64,000 bases of DNA from Nonomuraea spiralis (GTDB lineage: Bacteria; Actinomycetota; Actinomycetes; Streptosporangiales; Streptosporangiaceae): the NCBI RefSeq assembly GCF_014648435.1, contig NZ_BMRC01000031.1:44711-108710 (forward strand). The letters run 5' to 3'. Position 1 is the first letter of the stretch; each line of letters opens with the position of its first letter. Under the pieces are notes generated by a model. The model was not told where the DNA came from. It worked only from the letters and a program-made list of their open reading frames with translations, and made no database searches. The position numbers were made by a program, and so were the translations under genes. Of the stretch, positions 41,785 through 50,286 are shown in pieces.

Positions 41785-42226
41785 GCGACCATCGCGCCGG
41801 ACGGCTGTGGACTCCCGGCGACAGCGAGGACCGCAACCCCGGACGGTGTGCCGGATTCGGCCTACCTGGCTGGTTTCACCATCGCCTCGGTCATGCCTTG
41901 GCTCTGGCAGAGCCAAGGCAGGACGGCTCTCCAGCCCAAGCGCCGGTAGCACGATCCGATCCGGCTGTGGTTCGCCCGGGGAGCAAGATTGGCGCCGTCG
42001 ACCAGAGACATCTGGCATCCGGCCTCGAGAACCACCACCGTTGTACGTGGCCCAGGACAGGACACCAGCCGGGCAGCCGATGACCCGTCGCCGGCGAGCG
42101 GGCGGGCACCGCGCCATGGCGCCGGGAGGCGCGGGGGTTGCGCCGCAAGGCGCCTCAAGAAGAACCGCCTGAGCCCCCGAGGCGTGAGGCGCCCCCACGG
42201 CGAAGACCCTTGGCCCCAGAGTCCCC
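41785..42226. other. 440-bp stretch without a convincing gene
   Basis: Open frames here lack ribosome sites and recognisable content. The only structure is the perfect 11-bp hairpin at 41895-41919, listed separately. The stretch separates the UTRA regulator from the convergent sugar importer operon. Confidence 0.5.
41895..41919. terminator. Perfect 11-bp hairpin GCCTTGGCTCT / AGAGCCAAGGC
   Basis: The arms are separated by GGC. It lies 111 bp after the UTRA regulator stop and 308 bp from the end of the importer operon, without a T-tract; a terminator or the remnant of a mobile repeat. Confidence 0.5.
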
Positions 42227-43144
42227 CTACTTGAGGGCTCCGGAGGTCAGGCCGGACTGGATCTGGCGTTGGAAGACCGTGTAGACGACCAGCATCGGCA
42301 AAATGGCCAGGGTGAGCGCGGCGAACAGGGCCGACCAGTCCTGGTCGTACCCTGCAGCCGTGGAAATGTCCGCGATCCCCTGAGTGAGCACCCATTTGTC
42401 TCGATCCTGGAGCAACACCAGCGGAAGCTGGTACTGGTTCCACTGCCCGAGCACGTTGAAGATCGTGATGCTGATGATGCCCGGCTTGGCCATCGGCAAC
42501 ATGATCTGGAAGAAGACCCGGGTGTGCGACGCGCCGTCCACCATGGCCGCCTCCCCCACCGCCGTCGGCAGCGTACGGAAGAACGCGGTCAGGAAGAACA
42601 CCGTGAACGGCATCGAGTACGCGATGTAGACCAGCACCAGCCCCGCGTGCGTGTTCAACCCGATGTACGGCCCCACCAGCGGCACGGCCCCCATGTTCTG
42701 CACGACGAAGAACAGCGGCGTCAGCTTCAGGTAGACGGGGAAGGCCAGCCCGGACACGAACAGGAAGTAGATCGGCCGGTTGGCGCGGAAGGGATAACGC
42801 GCCAGCACGTACGCGGCCATCGAGCCGAGCAGCATCGTCCCGGACACGCTGAAGGCGACCACGATGACGCTGTTGAGCATGTACTGCCCGATGTGCGCCT
42901 GTTCCCAGGCCCGGGCGAAGTTGTCCCAGTTGAGCTTGGCCGGCAGGCCCCACGCCTCGCCGAAGATCTCGTCCTCGCTCTTCACCGAGGCCAGGAAGGT
43001 CCACAGGATCGGCACCACCACGAGCACCGTCCACACCAGGAGCGCGACGTGGGACAGCGCGGCCATCGGCCCGAGCCGCCGCCGGCGCTCCTGGCGGGCC
43101 AGTTTGCGGGAGTTCGCCACCGTCCACGAGGTCGTCGTTGTCAT
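42227..43144 (-). CDS. ngcG: Carbohydrate ABC transporter permease, NgcG-like
   Basis: A 305-residue MalG-type permease with six membrane segments (first LSHVALLVWTVLVVVPILWT) and the EAA loop GEAAMVDGASHTRVFFQIML, which docks the ATPase. With NgcE and NgcF it would import N-acetylglucosamine or diacetylchitobiose. Its ATG follows the TAG of the NgcF-like gene with no gap, so it is third in the operon. No ATPase is encoded; such importers in actinomycetes use the shared MsiK ATPase from elsewhere. Confidence 0.9.
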   Translation of the reverse strand: MTTTTSWTVANSRKLARQERRRRLGPMAALSHVALLVWTVLVVVPILWTFLASVKSEDEIFGEAWGLPAKLNWDNFARAWEQAHIGQYMLNSVIVVAFSVSGTMLLGSMAAYVLARYPFRANRPIYFLFVSGLAFPVYLKLTPLFFVVQNMGAVPLVGPYIGLNTHAGLVLVYIAYSMPFTVFFLTAFFRTLPTAVGEAAMVDGASHTRVFFQIMLPMAKPGIISITIFNVLGQWNQYQLPLVLLQDRDKWVLTQGIADISTAAGYDQDWSALFAALTLAILPMLVVYTVFQRQIQSGLTSGALK

Positions 43145-44056
43145 CTAGTACTCGATTCGTTCGCGGCGCGACAGGCGCAGCGAGAGGATGGCGAAGCCGA
43201 CGGTGAAGAAGAACATCATGACGCCCAGCGCCGAGGCGTACCCGAAGCGGAAGTACTGGAAGGCGTTGCGGTAGATCTCGGCGGCCATGACGGTGGTCGA
43301 CCAGTCGGGTCCGCCGTGCTGGTCGGTCATCACCCACACGATCGCGAACGCGTCGAGCGCCAGGATGCCGAGGTAGACCCAGGCCACCTGGATCGTGTCC
43401 CACAGCAGCGGCAGCGTGATGCGGAAGAACAGGCTGAACCGGCTCGCACCGTCGATCTGCGCCGCCTCGAACATGTCACGCGGGATGGAGGCCAGCCCCG
43501 CCGAGAACAGCACGACGTAGAAGCCGACCGCCTGCCAGACCAGTACGCCGAGCACCGACCAGAAGGCGACGTCCGGGTCCGACAGGAAGCCGACCGGCTT
43601 GGCGCCGAGCGCGATCAGCGGCCCGTTCAGCATGCCGCTGCCGTCGGGCCGGAACACCTGCTGGAACAGCACCCCCACCACGGCCACGGCCAGGACCTGC
43701 GGGAAGAAGAACACCACACGGTAGAACTTCGAGCCCGCGATGCCCGAGGAGCCCTTGCGCCCGCCCACGTTGAGCAGGAAGGCGAAGAACAGCGCGATCA
43801 CGATCGTGAGCAGCGGCAGCAGGACGAGCAGCAGGCCGTTGTGGGTGACGGCCTTCCAGAAGATGCCGTCCTTGAACAGCCGGACGAAGTTGTCCAGCCC
43901 GACGAAGCCGGGCGTCGCCGTCACACCGCGCCAGTCGGTCATCGCGATCCGGAACGCCTGGAGCAGCGGCGAGATGACGTAGACGAGGTAGAGGATCACC
44001 GGGGCTGCCAGGAACGCGGTGATGAACAGCCCGCGGCGATACCTGTTGAACAACAT
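43145..44056 (-). CDS. ngcF: Carbohydrate ABC transporter permease, NgcF-like
   Basis: A 303-residue MalF-type permease: FITAFLAAPVILYLVYVISP as first segment, FYRVVFFFPQVLAVAVVGVL, and the EAA loop MFEAAQIDGASRFSLFFRIT. The ATG at 44056 shares one base with the stop of the binding-protein gene (TGATG), giving tight coupling. Partner of the NgcG-like permease. Confidence 0.9.
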   Translation of the reverse strand: MLFNRYRRGLFITAFLAAPVILYLVYVISPLLQAFRIAMTDWRGVTATPGFVGLDNFVRLFKDGIFWKAVTHNGLLLVLLPLLTIVIALFFAFLLNVGGRKGSSGIAGSKFYRVVFFFPQVLAVAVVGVLFQQVFRPDGSGMLNGPLIALGAKPVGFLSDPDVAFWSVLGVLVWQAVGFYVVLFSAGLASIPRDMFEAAQIDGASRFSLFFRITLPLLWDTIQVAWVYLGILALDAFAIVWVMTDQHGGPDWSTTVMAAEIYRNAFQYFRFGYASALGVMMFFFTVGFAILSLRLSRRERIEY

Positions 44057-45468
44057 CAGCGCTTGTACTTCTTGATGGAGGAGTCGTTCTTGATCTCGTC
44101 GGCCTTCTTCTGCAGGCGCTCCAGGTACTTCTCCGGGGTCAGGCCGCCGGACATCAGCTCGCCGGTGGCCGCGATGCCCTCGTCCTTGAGCTGGCCGTAC
44201 CAGGTGTTCCAGCGGTAGTAGAGGGTGTTGGCGCCCGCGTCGGCGACGGCCTTGGAGGCGCTGGTGACGCCGGGCGAGATCGTACGGCCCTCGGTCGCGC
44301 CCTTGACCGCGGTCACCGTCTTGACCATCTCGCTGAAGTCGCCGGCCGCCTTCTTCGACAACATGCCGCGCAGGTACTCGATGCCCGCCTGCGGGTTGGG
44401 GCTCTTGGCCGAGACCATGAAGTTCTCGCCGGGCTGGGTGTGCAGGGTGCCGTACGGCATCTTGTCCGAGCCGGTGACGTCGGGGATCGGGAACATGCCG
44501 TACTCGAAGTCGGGCGGGGTGGTGCTCTTCTGCTCGTTCTCCAGCCACGACCCGGACGGCAGCATGGCCACCTTGTACTTGTTCTGGGCCGTCTGGGTCT
44601 GCACGTGGTCGAGGCCGGTCGTGCCCTCCATGAGGTACTTGGCGCCCACCTCGGCCCAGGCCGTGGCGGCCGTCTTCATGGCCTCGGTGGTCCAGGCGCC
44701 GTCCTCCAGGTTGTCGATGTTGACCAGCACCTCGTTGCCGCCGATCTTGGCGGCCATGGTCAGCAGCGGCTCGTACAGGTACTGCGGGAACTTGCCCGCG
44801 TACGTGAAGGGCGCCATCTTGCCGGACTTCTTGATCGTCTCGCAGAGCTTGGTGAACTCGTCCCAGGTCTTGGGGATCTCCCAGCCGTTCTCCCTGAACA
44901 CCTTCTGTGAGTACCAGATGCCGTGGATGTAGTTCACGTAACCCAGCACGCTGAACTTGCCGTCGTAGGTGCCGATCTCGATGACCGACGGGTCGATCGT
45001 GTCCCTGACCTTGACGGCGGGGTCGTCCCAGCTCGGCGCGTCGAGCAGCGCGGTGAGGTCCTGGAGCTGGCCGTCCTGGGACAGGGCGCCGAAGTCCATG
45101 AAGTTGGCGCCGGAGTTGTCGATCACCTCGGGCGGGTTGCCGCCGGCGAAGCGCGGCTGGAGGACCTTGGTGATCTCCTTGGTCGCGTTGTGCTTGATCT
45201 CGCTCTTCGGGTACTTCGTCGTGAACAGGGGCTCGTGGATGGTCTTGGCGTAGTCCTGGCCGAACCCGCCGTCGAAGATCCACACCTCCAGCGGCTTGCC
45301 GTCCGCGACGCCGAACGGGTTGGCCGCGCTGGTCGCCACCGGCGCGGAGGACGCGGTGGCCGTGGGCTTGGCGACGGGGGTGGCACAGGCGGCCAGCGCC
45401 CCGGCCACGGGCACGAGGGCCGCCCCGCGCAGGAGTTCACGCCGGCTGATATGGGGGGTGTCAGGCAT
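44056..45468 (-). CDS. ngcE: N-acetylglucosamine/diacetylchitobiose-binding lipoprotein, NgcE-like
   Basis: A 470-residue extracellular solute-binding protein. The N-terminus has a twin-arginine motif (SRRELLRG) and a lipobox (GALAACA, Cys at about residue 28), so it is probably a Tat-exported lipoprotein. The mature part has LEVWIFDGGFGQDYAKTIHE, NGWEIPKTWDEFTKLCETIK, FTYAGKFPQYLYEPLL and LPSGSWLENEQ, patterns of NgcE from Streptomyces. ATG at 45468 has AGGAGC upstream. First gene of ngcEFG; the SIS and RpiR genes upstream point the same way. Confidence 0.9.
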   Translation of the reverse strand: MPDTPHISRRELLRGAALVPVAGALAACATPVAKPTATASSAPVATSAANPFGVADGKPLEVWIFDGGFGQDYAKTIHEPLFTTKYPKSEIKHNATKEITKVLQPRFAGGNPPEVIDNSGANFMDFGALSQDGQLQDLTALLDAPSWDDPAVKVRDTIDPSVIEIGTYDGKFSVLGYVNYIHGIWYSQKVFRENGWEIPKTWDEFTKLCETIKKSGKMAPFTYAGKFPQYLYEPLLTMAAKIGGNEVLVNIDNLEDGAWTTEAMKTAATAWAEVGAKYLMEGTTGLDHVQTQTAQNKYKVAMLPSGSWLENEQKSTTPPDFEYGMFPIPDVTGSDKMPYGTLHTQPGENFMVSAKSPNPQAGIEYLRGMLSKKAAGDFSEMVKTVTAVKGATEGRTISPGVTSASKAVADAGANTLYYRWNTWYGQLKDEGIAATGELMSGGLTPEKYLERLQKKADEIKNDSSIKKYKR

Positions 45469-45485
45469 TGATGGCTCCTAAATTT

Positions 45486-46220
45486 TCATGATCCTCGTCG
45501 GATGCGCCCTGCGTAGCGGCTCTCCAGTGCCTTGTTGTGCTCGTCGCCGCCGGTCACGTTGACCGACAGGTAGATGGGGGGCCGCTCGCCCAGGGCGACG
45601 AGCTCCTCCACCGCCTCGGTGACCACCATCTGCGCGAGCAGCGCCGAGGTGACCGTGGAGACCGCGCCGTACGTGCCGCCGTCCGGCAGGTCGAGGACGG
45701 CGTCCCCGTACGGGGAGCCGTTGTCGAGCACGACGTCGGCCAGGTCCATGAGCTTGTCGCCCGAGGGGTGGCGCGAGGTCATGCGGGTGCTGTGCGCGAC
45801 CGACGTGATCGCGACGAGCGGGTGGCCGCGCTCCTTGACCAGCCTGGCCAGCTCGACGACCGTGCCGTTCACGCCCGAGCTGGAGACCAGGACGAACACG
45901 TCCTGCGGCTCGACGGGGGCCAGGTCGTAGATCTCGTGGGCGACGGCCGGGTCGCGTTCGAGCTCGGGGGTGAGCACGCTCGGCGGCCGGCCGCCGAACA
46001 GGACGAGGTCGCGCGGCGAGAGGCGGTTGCTGGGCACGAGGCCGCCGGCCCGCCCGGCGATCTCCATGGCGATGGCCTCGGAGTGCCCCGACCCGAACGC
46101 GTTGACCACCCCGCCGGCCCGCAGCGCGGCCACGATCAGCGCGGCGGCCCGGCGCACCGGCCCGGCCTGGCTCTCGGCGACCTGCGCGGCGAGCGCGAGC
46201 ACCTTGGTTGCGTACGTCAT
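45486..46220 (-). CDS. SIS-domain phosphosugar-binding protein
   Basis: A 244-residue single SIS-domain protein: NAFGSGHSEAIAMEIAGRAG, VFVLVSSSGVNGTVVELARL and ERGHPLVAITSVAHSTRM are the phosphosugar-binding strands and Ser/Thr loops. It belongs to the group often found with N-acetylglucosamine or galactosamine catabolic genes and may be an isomerase or a MurNAc-6-P etherase-like or sensor protein. Its ATG follows the RpiR stop without gap, and ngcE begins 17 bp after its end, so it belongs to the same transcript. Confidence 0.85.
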   Translation of the reverse strand: MTYATKVLALAAQVAESQAGPVRRAAALIVAALRAGGVVNAFGSGHSEAIAMEIAGRAGGLVPSNRLSPRDLVLFGGRPPSVLTPELERDPAVAHEIYDLAPVEPQDVFVLVSSSGVNGTVVELARLVKERGHPLVAITSVAHSTRMTSRHPSGDKLMDLADVVLDNGSPYGDAVLDLPDGGTYGAVSTVTSALLAQMVVTEAVEELVALGERPPIYLSVNVTGGDEHNKALESRYAGRIRRGS

Positions 46221-47090
46221 TCAGCCTCTTTCCACCCGGTGGCTCTCCACGGCGCTGATCGTGAGCTCGAACGCCTCGTTGGTGCGCTCGTAGGTGCGCT
46301 GCGCGACGGCCACGTAGACGGCGTCGAGCACGAAGAGCTGCGAGTGCACGGCCGCCAGCCCGCCCAGCCTGAACGTGGTCTCCCTGCTGGCCGTCGTCAG
46401 CACCAGGTCGGCCAGCTCGGCCAGCGGCGAGCGGGCGAAGGAGGTGACCGCGACCGTGGTGGCGCCGTGGCTGCCCGCCTCGGCCAGCGCCTCCATGACC
46501 TCGCGGGTACGGCCCCGATGGCTGATGCCGATGGCGATGTCGTCCGCGCCGAGCAGCGCCGCCTCCGACAGGGCCACGTGCGCGTCGCCCGCGCTCCAGC
46601 CGGGTACGCCGATGCGGCGCAGCCTGCCTTCGAGCATGGTGGCTACGTTCCCGCTGGTGGAGACGCCTATCAGGAGCACCCGGCGGGCTCTGACGATGGC
46701 GTCGGCGACCTGGGCGACGACCGCGAGGTCGAGCTGTGCGGCGGTGTCCTGGATGAGCCTGGCGTCGGCGGCGGCCATCACCTCGATGGCCGAGTCGAGC
46801 GGGTCGTCCGGGCCGATCTCGTGGCCGACGCCCGCGCCCCAGCCGGCCTGCGCGGCCCTGCCGGTCTCCGTGGCGAGGGCGACCCGCAGCTCGGCGTAGC
46901 CGGAGAAGCCGAAGGCCCGGCAGAACCTGGTCACGGTGGCGGGCGAGCTGCCCGCCCGCTCGGCCAGCGCGATGATGGTCGACCGCGCGGCCTCGGCGGG
47001 GTCACCGAGGATCACCTCGCCGACCCTGCGCAACGCCTCCGGCAAACCGGGCAGTTCCGTTTCGACGCGCCCGAGCGCTCCTGAAGTCAC
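46221..47090 (-). CDS. RpiR-family transcriptional regulator
   Basis: A 289-residue regulator with an N-terminal HTH (STIIALAERAGSSPATVTRF followed by CRAFGFSGYAELRVAL) and a SIS domain (VLLIGVSTSGNVATMLEGRL, DDIAIGISHRGRTREVMEAL) that would sense a phosphorylated amino sugar. GTG at 47090 has AAGGA six bases upstream; the open frame extends to 47234 without a ribosome site. It heads the operon RpiR-SIS-ngcEFG and diverges from the GlcNAc-type kinase; the 79-bp gap with GAATATTC and an A/T-rich block is the likely operator region. Confidence 0.88.
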   Translation of the reverse strand: MTSGALGRVETELPGLPEALRRVGEVILGDPAEAARSTIIALAERAGSSPATVTRFCRAFGFSGYAELRVALATETGRAAQAGWGAGVGHEIGPDDPLDSAIEVMAAADARLIQDTAAQLDLAVVAQVADAIVRARRVLLIGVSTSGNVATMLEGRLRRIGVPGWSAGDAHVALSEAALLGADDIAIGISHRGRTREVMEALAEAGSHGATTVAVTSFARSPLAELADLVLTTASRETTFRLGGLAAVHSQLFVLDAVYVAVAQRTYERTNEAFELTISAVESHRVERG

Positions 47091-47169
47091 GAATATTCCT
47101 TCCGAATACCCGGCCTTCTGGCGAAAATTATTCTTGCTTCTCGGTCGCGTCAACCCCCAGAATTTGACC

Positions 47170-48180
47170 GTGACGAAATCGCTGGTGGTCGGTGTAGACG
47201 CGGGTGCCACCTCGACCCGCGTGTCCGTCCACACCCTCGACGGGACCCGGGTGGGCTACGCGCGGGCCGGTGCGGGGAATCCCTCGGCCCACGGTCTGGA
47301 CAAGGCCGTCGCGGCGATCGGGACGGCGCTCGGCCACGCGCTGGGGTCATATGACGGCGGCCAGGTCGTGGCCTCGCTGGCCGGGGTCGCGGGCCAGGTC
47401 GAGACGCTGGTCCCCGAGCTGGCCCGGGTGTGGGCCGCGCACGGCGTCCAGGACGGGCCCCGCATCGAACGCGACGTGGCCGTGGCGTACGCCGCCGGCA
47501 CGCCCGAGCCCGACGGCTCGCTGCTGCTGTCGGGCACCGGCGCGGTCGCGGCCAGGGTCACCGGCCACCGCATCCACACGATCGCCGACGGGCTGGGCTG
47601 GCTGCTGGGCGACGAGGGCTCGGGCTTCTGGATCGGCCGCGCCGCCGCCAAGGCCGTGGTCGCCTCCCTCGACCAGGGCGCGACGTACGCGCCGGGAAGC
47701 CTGACCGCGCTCGTGGTGGAGCACTTCCTGGGCGAGGAGCGGCCCGGGTCGCCGCGCGCGGTCGCCGACCGGCTCGTACGCCTGGCGCAGGCCGATCACA
47801 TGCGGCTCGCCGCCCTGTCCGCCCTGGTCAGCGAGGCGGCCGAGGCCGGCGACCCGATGGCGCTCAAGGTCGCGGACGAGGCCGCCGACCGCCTGGTGGC
47901 CACCCTGCGCCGGGTGCACGTCGCGGGGGACGTCGTGCTGGCCGGCAGCGTGCTGACCAGCGAGGGGCCGGTGCGCCGGGCCGTGCTGACGCGGCTGGCC
48001 GGCGAGCGCGTGACGACGGCCCGCGACGCGGCGGGCGCGGCAGCCTGGCTGGCGGCCAGGGAGGCGCTGCCCGGCGACGACGGCCGGGCCTCGCACGCCG
48101 CCTTCACCGAGAGCCCTTCGGCGTTCACCGAGAGCCCTTCAGCGTTCACGGACGGCCCTTCGGGAGGGCTCACCGGGTGA
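47170..48180 (+). CDS. BadF/BadG-type ATPase, probable N-acetylglucosamine kinase
   Basis: A 336-residue actin-fold kinase. VVGVDAGATSTRVSVHTLDG is the phosphate-1 motif, SLLLSGTGAVAARVTG the phosphate-2 motif, and GWLLGDEGSGFWIGRAA is typical of eukaryotic-like GlcNAc kinases in bacteria. It would phosphorylate GlcNAc brought in by ngcEFG. GTG at 47170 follows CAGAAT by six bases, so it is probably leaderless. The C-terminus carries three copies of AFT(E/D)(S/G)PS, an extension without family precedent that I know of. It overlaps the convergent Ltp gene by 11 bp. Confidence 0.85.
   Translation: MTKSLVVGVDAGATSTRVSVHTLDGTRVGYARAGAGNPSAHGLDKAVAAIGTALGHALGSYDGGQVVASLAGVAGQVETLVPELARVWAAHGVQDGPRIERDVAVAYAAGTPEPDGSLLLSGTGAVAARVTGHRIHTIADGLGWLLGDEGSGFWIGRAAAKAVVASLDQGATYAPGSLTALVVEHFLGEERPGSPRAVADRLVRLAQADHMRLAALSALVSEAAEAGDPMALKVADEAADRLVATLRRVHVAGDVVLAGSVLTSEGPVRRAVLTRLAGERVTTARDAAGAAAWLAAREALPGDDGRASHAAFTESPSAFTESPSAFTDGPSGGLTG
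48100..48162 (+). repeat. Three 21-bp tandem repeats in the kinase C-terminus
   Basis: Units begin at 48100, 48121 and 48142 and encode AFTESPS, AFTESPS and AFTDGPS. The first two units differ at two bases; the third is more divergent. Confidence 0.85.
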
Positions 48181-49240
48181 GCAGGGCCGCGCTGCCGTAG
48201 CTGCCGCCGAAGCCCGTCACCAGGGCCGTCTCCCGCCCGGCACGCAGTTCCCGCACCGCCTGGGCCACGTTGTTGAGCCCGTGCACGTACCCCTCGGACA
48301 GCAGGCCGCCGTGCGGGTTGACCCAGGCGTGCCGCCGTTCCAGCAGGTACGCCCCCAGGTCCGCCCGCGCCGCCAGCCCGAAGTCCTCCAGTTGCCTGGG
48401 CACCAGCCACGAGTAGGCGTCGTAGAGCAGCGCCGCCTCGACGTCCGAGGGCCGCATGCCGGAGGCCGCCCACAACATGGGCGCGACGTACGCCGAGAAG
48501 ACCGCGGTCACGTCGGGCGAGCGGTCCATCGACGAGCACCCCGGCCCGCCCCCGCGGACGACCGCCCGGATGCGTGGCCCGTCCAGGACGCCGCTCACCA
48601 CCAGCGCGCACGCGCCGTCGGTCTCCTGGCAGCAGTCGGCGGTACGCAGAGGCGTGCAGACGTACGGTTTGTCCAGGTAGGCGGCCAGTTCCAGCGGCTC
48701 GCGGCGCAGGGCCCGGGGGTTGGTCGCGGCGTTCGACCTGGACTGGGCGACCACGGCGTGCAGGTGTTCGGCGGTCAGGCCGGTGTCGTGCAGGTAGCGG
48801 GTGGCGGCCATGGCGAACAGCGGGATCGGGCCGGCCAGGCCGTAGGTGTGGTGTTCCAGGGGGCCGGTGGAGGCGGTGTTCATGCGCGTGCCGGAACGCC
48901 CGTTGAGCGCCCGGAAGACCAGGACGTTGCGGGCCAGGCCGGCGTGGACCAGCATCGCCGCGTCCCCTAGCACGGACGCCGCCTGCGTCCCGCCGCCGGC
49001 GATGTCGTTGTGCCAGCGCAGCCGCTCGACGCCCAGCGCGCGGGCGACCTGGACGACCGGCGCCGAGTCGTTCATGTGGTAGCTGAGCAGCCCGTCCACC
49101 TCGCCCGGCGCGATGCCCGCGTCCGCGCACGCGGCCCGGCACGCCTGCGCCGCCAGCTCCAGCTCGGTACGCCCCGACCGCCTGCTCAGGGTGGTCATCC
49201 CGATCCCGGCCACGGCCGCGCACCCGGCGAAGGACTGCAT
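48170..49240 (-). CDS. Ltp2-like thiolase-fold protein (copy 2)
   Basis: A 356-residue Ltp-type protein related to the one at 14543: CAAVAGIGMTTLSRRSGRTE, FRALNGRSGTRMNTAS, TADCCQETDGACALVVSGVL, LLYDAYSWLVPRQLEDFGLA and NPHGGLLSEGYVHGLNNVAQ. The Cys pair in DCCQETDGA and the terminal HGG/SEGYVHG motif are conserved. Unlike copy 1 it has no DUF35 gene beside it and could share that partner. ATG at 49240 has GGAAGGGGGCGGG upstream. A KstR2-type operator at 49297-49313 places it in the steroid regulon. Confidence 0.82.
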   Translation of the reverse strand: MQSFAGCAAVAGIGMTTLSRRSGRTELELAAQACRAACADAGIAPGEVDGLLSYHMNDSAPVVQVARALGVERLRWHNDIAGGGTQAASVLGDAAMLVHAGLARNVLVFRALNGRSGTRMNTASTGPLEHHTYGLAGPIPLFAMAATRYLHDTGLTAEHLHAVVAQSRSNAATNPRALRREPLELAAYLDKPYVCTPLRTADCCQETDGACALVVSGVLDGPRIRAVVRGGGPGCSSMDRSPDVTAVFSAYVAPMLWAASGMRPSDVEAALLYDAYSWLVPRQLEDFGLAARADLGAYLLERRHAWVNPHGGLLSEGYVHGLNNVAQAVRELRAGRETALVTGFGGSYGSAALLTR

Positions 49241-49296
49241 GCCCGCCCCCTTCCAGGTCCGGTCGGCGATCACGGTAACCCGGCGAACCACCGAAA

Positions 49297-49313
49297 GACA
49301 AGCGCTTGCTTGG
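49297..49313 (-). promoter_or_regulatory. KstR2-type operator of the second Ltp gene
   Basis: On the minus strand CCAAGCAAGCGCTTGTC matches the consensus at 15 of 17 bases. It is flanked on both sides by the 10-bp direct repeat GGCGAACCAC (from about 49282 and 49312) and lies 56 bp before the start at 49240. Confidence 0.78.
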
Positions 49314-49383
49314 CGAACCACGCCGAGGGCCCCGGGCTCCGATATCGTGCCGCGTCGTGATCCCGACGGAATCGAGGACGAGC

Positions 49384-50193
49384 ATGCTGAAGGTCCCCGG
49401 CGCCCGCCTCCACTACGAGCTGCGCGGCACCGGCCCGCTCCTGCTGGTCGTCGCGGGCGGCGACGGCGACGCGCGGGCGAACGCGGCCCTCGCCGACGGG
49501 CTGGCCGACCGCTACACCGTGCTCACCTACGACCGGCGCGGCCTGTCCGCCAGCACGATCGACGACCCCGCGCAGCCGATCACCCTCGCCACCCACGCCG
49601 AGGACGTCCACCACCTGCTGGCCGCGCTAACCACCGAGCCCGCCCGCGTCTACGGCAGCAGCATCGGCGCGCTGATCGCCCTGGAACACCTCGCCCGCCA
49701 CCCCGGCCAGGTACGCCTGCTGGTCGCCCACGAGCCGCCCGCCGTCCAGGTGCTCCCCGAGGCCGAACGGGCGGCGGCCGACGCGGCGCAGCGCGAGGTG
49801 GAGGAGACGTTCGCGGCGGAGGGGACGTTCGCCGCGCTGGCCAAGTTCCTGGTCGTCGCGGGCATCGACCCCGCCGACCGCGAGGAGGACGTCGTCCTGC
49901 CCCGTCCGAGCCGGGAGCGGCAGGCCAACCTGGAGTTCTTCCTGACCCACGACGCCCCCGCCGTGCGCCGCCACCGGCTGGACCTGGACGCGCTCAGGTC
50001 CGCCGCCGGCCGCGTCGTGCCCGCCGTGGGGGTGAACAGCGGGCCGATCATGCCGTACCGTTGCGGGGTGCTGCTGGCGGCGGAGCTGGGGGTTCCGTAC
50101 GCCGGGTTTCCGGGTGGCCACAACGGCGGCGTTCTGCGGCCGAAGGGCTTTTCCGCCCGCCTGCGCGAAGTCCTGACCAGCGAGAAGGCATAA
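49384..50193 (+). CDS. Alpha/beta hydrolase
   Basis: A 269-residue alpha/beta hydrolase: LHYELRGTGPLLLVVAGGDG with the oxyanion region, VLTYDRRGLSASTID, and the nucleophile elbow RVYGSSIGALIALEHL (Gly-Ser-Ser-Ile-Gly). The catalytic His is probably in AGFPGGHNGGV near the end. ATG at 49384 follows GAGGAC. It diverges from the second Ltp gene; the shared intergenic region contains a KstR2-type operator, so coregulation is possible. Substrate unknown. Confidence 0.83.
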   Translation: MLKVPGARLHYELRGTGPLLLVVAGGDGDARANAALADGLADRYTVLTYDRRGLSASTIDDPAQPITLATHAEDVHHLLAALTTEPARVYGSSIGALIALEHLARHPGQVRLLVAHEPPAVQVLPEAERAAADAAQREVEETFAAEGTFAALAKFLVVAGIDPADREEDVVLPRPSRERQANLEFFLTHDAPAVRRHRLDLDALRSAAGRVVPAVGVNSGPIMPYRCGVLLAAELGVPYAGFPGGHNGGVLRPKGFSARLREVLTSEKA

Positions 50194-50286
50194 ACCGTGA
50201 CTCGATGTCTTCACGGAGGCTGTCCCGTCTTGTAATACGGAGATGCGCTCATCCGATAGCCCATCATCATCACCCCGAGGTGAGAG

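Noticed and set aside
41936..41950. CCCAAGCGCCGGTAG as a possible KstR2 box
   Set aside because: Half-site only, and no promoter or gene start nearby.
42269..44218. A 649-codon open frame antisense to the ngc permease genes
   Set aside because: Composition is Arg/His/Gln/Asp-rich shadow sequence and the opposite strand encodes well-conserved permeases.
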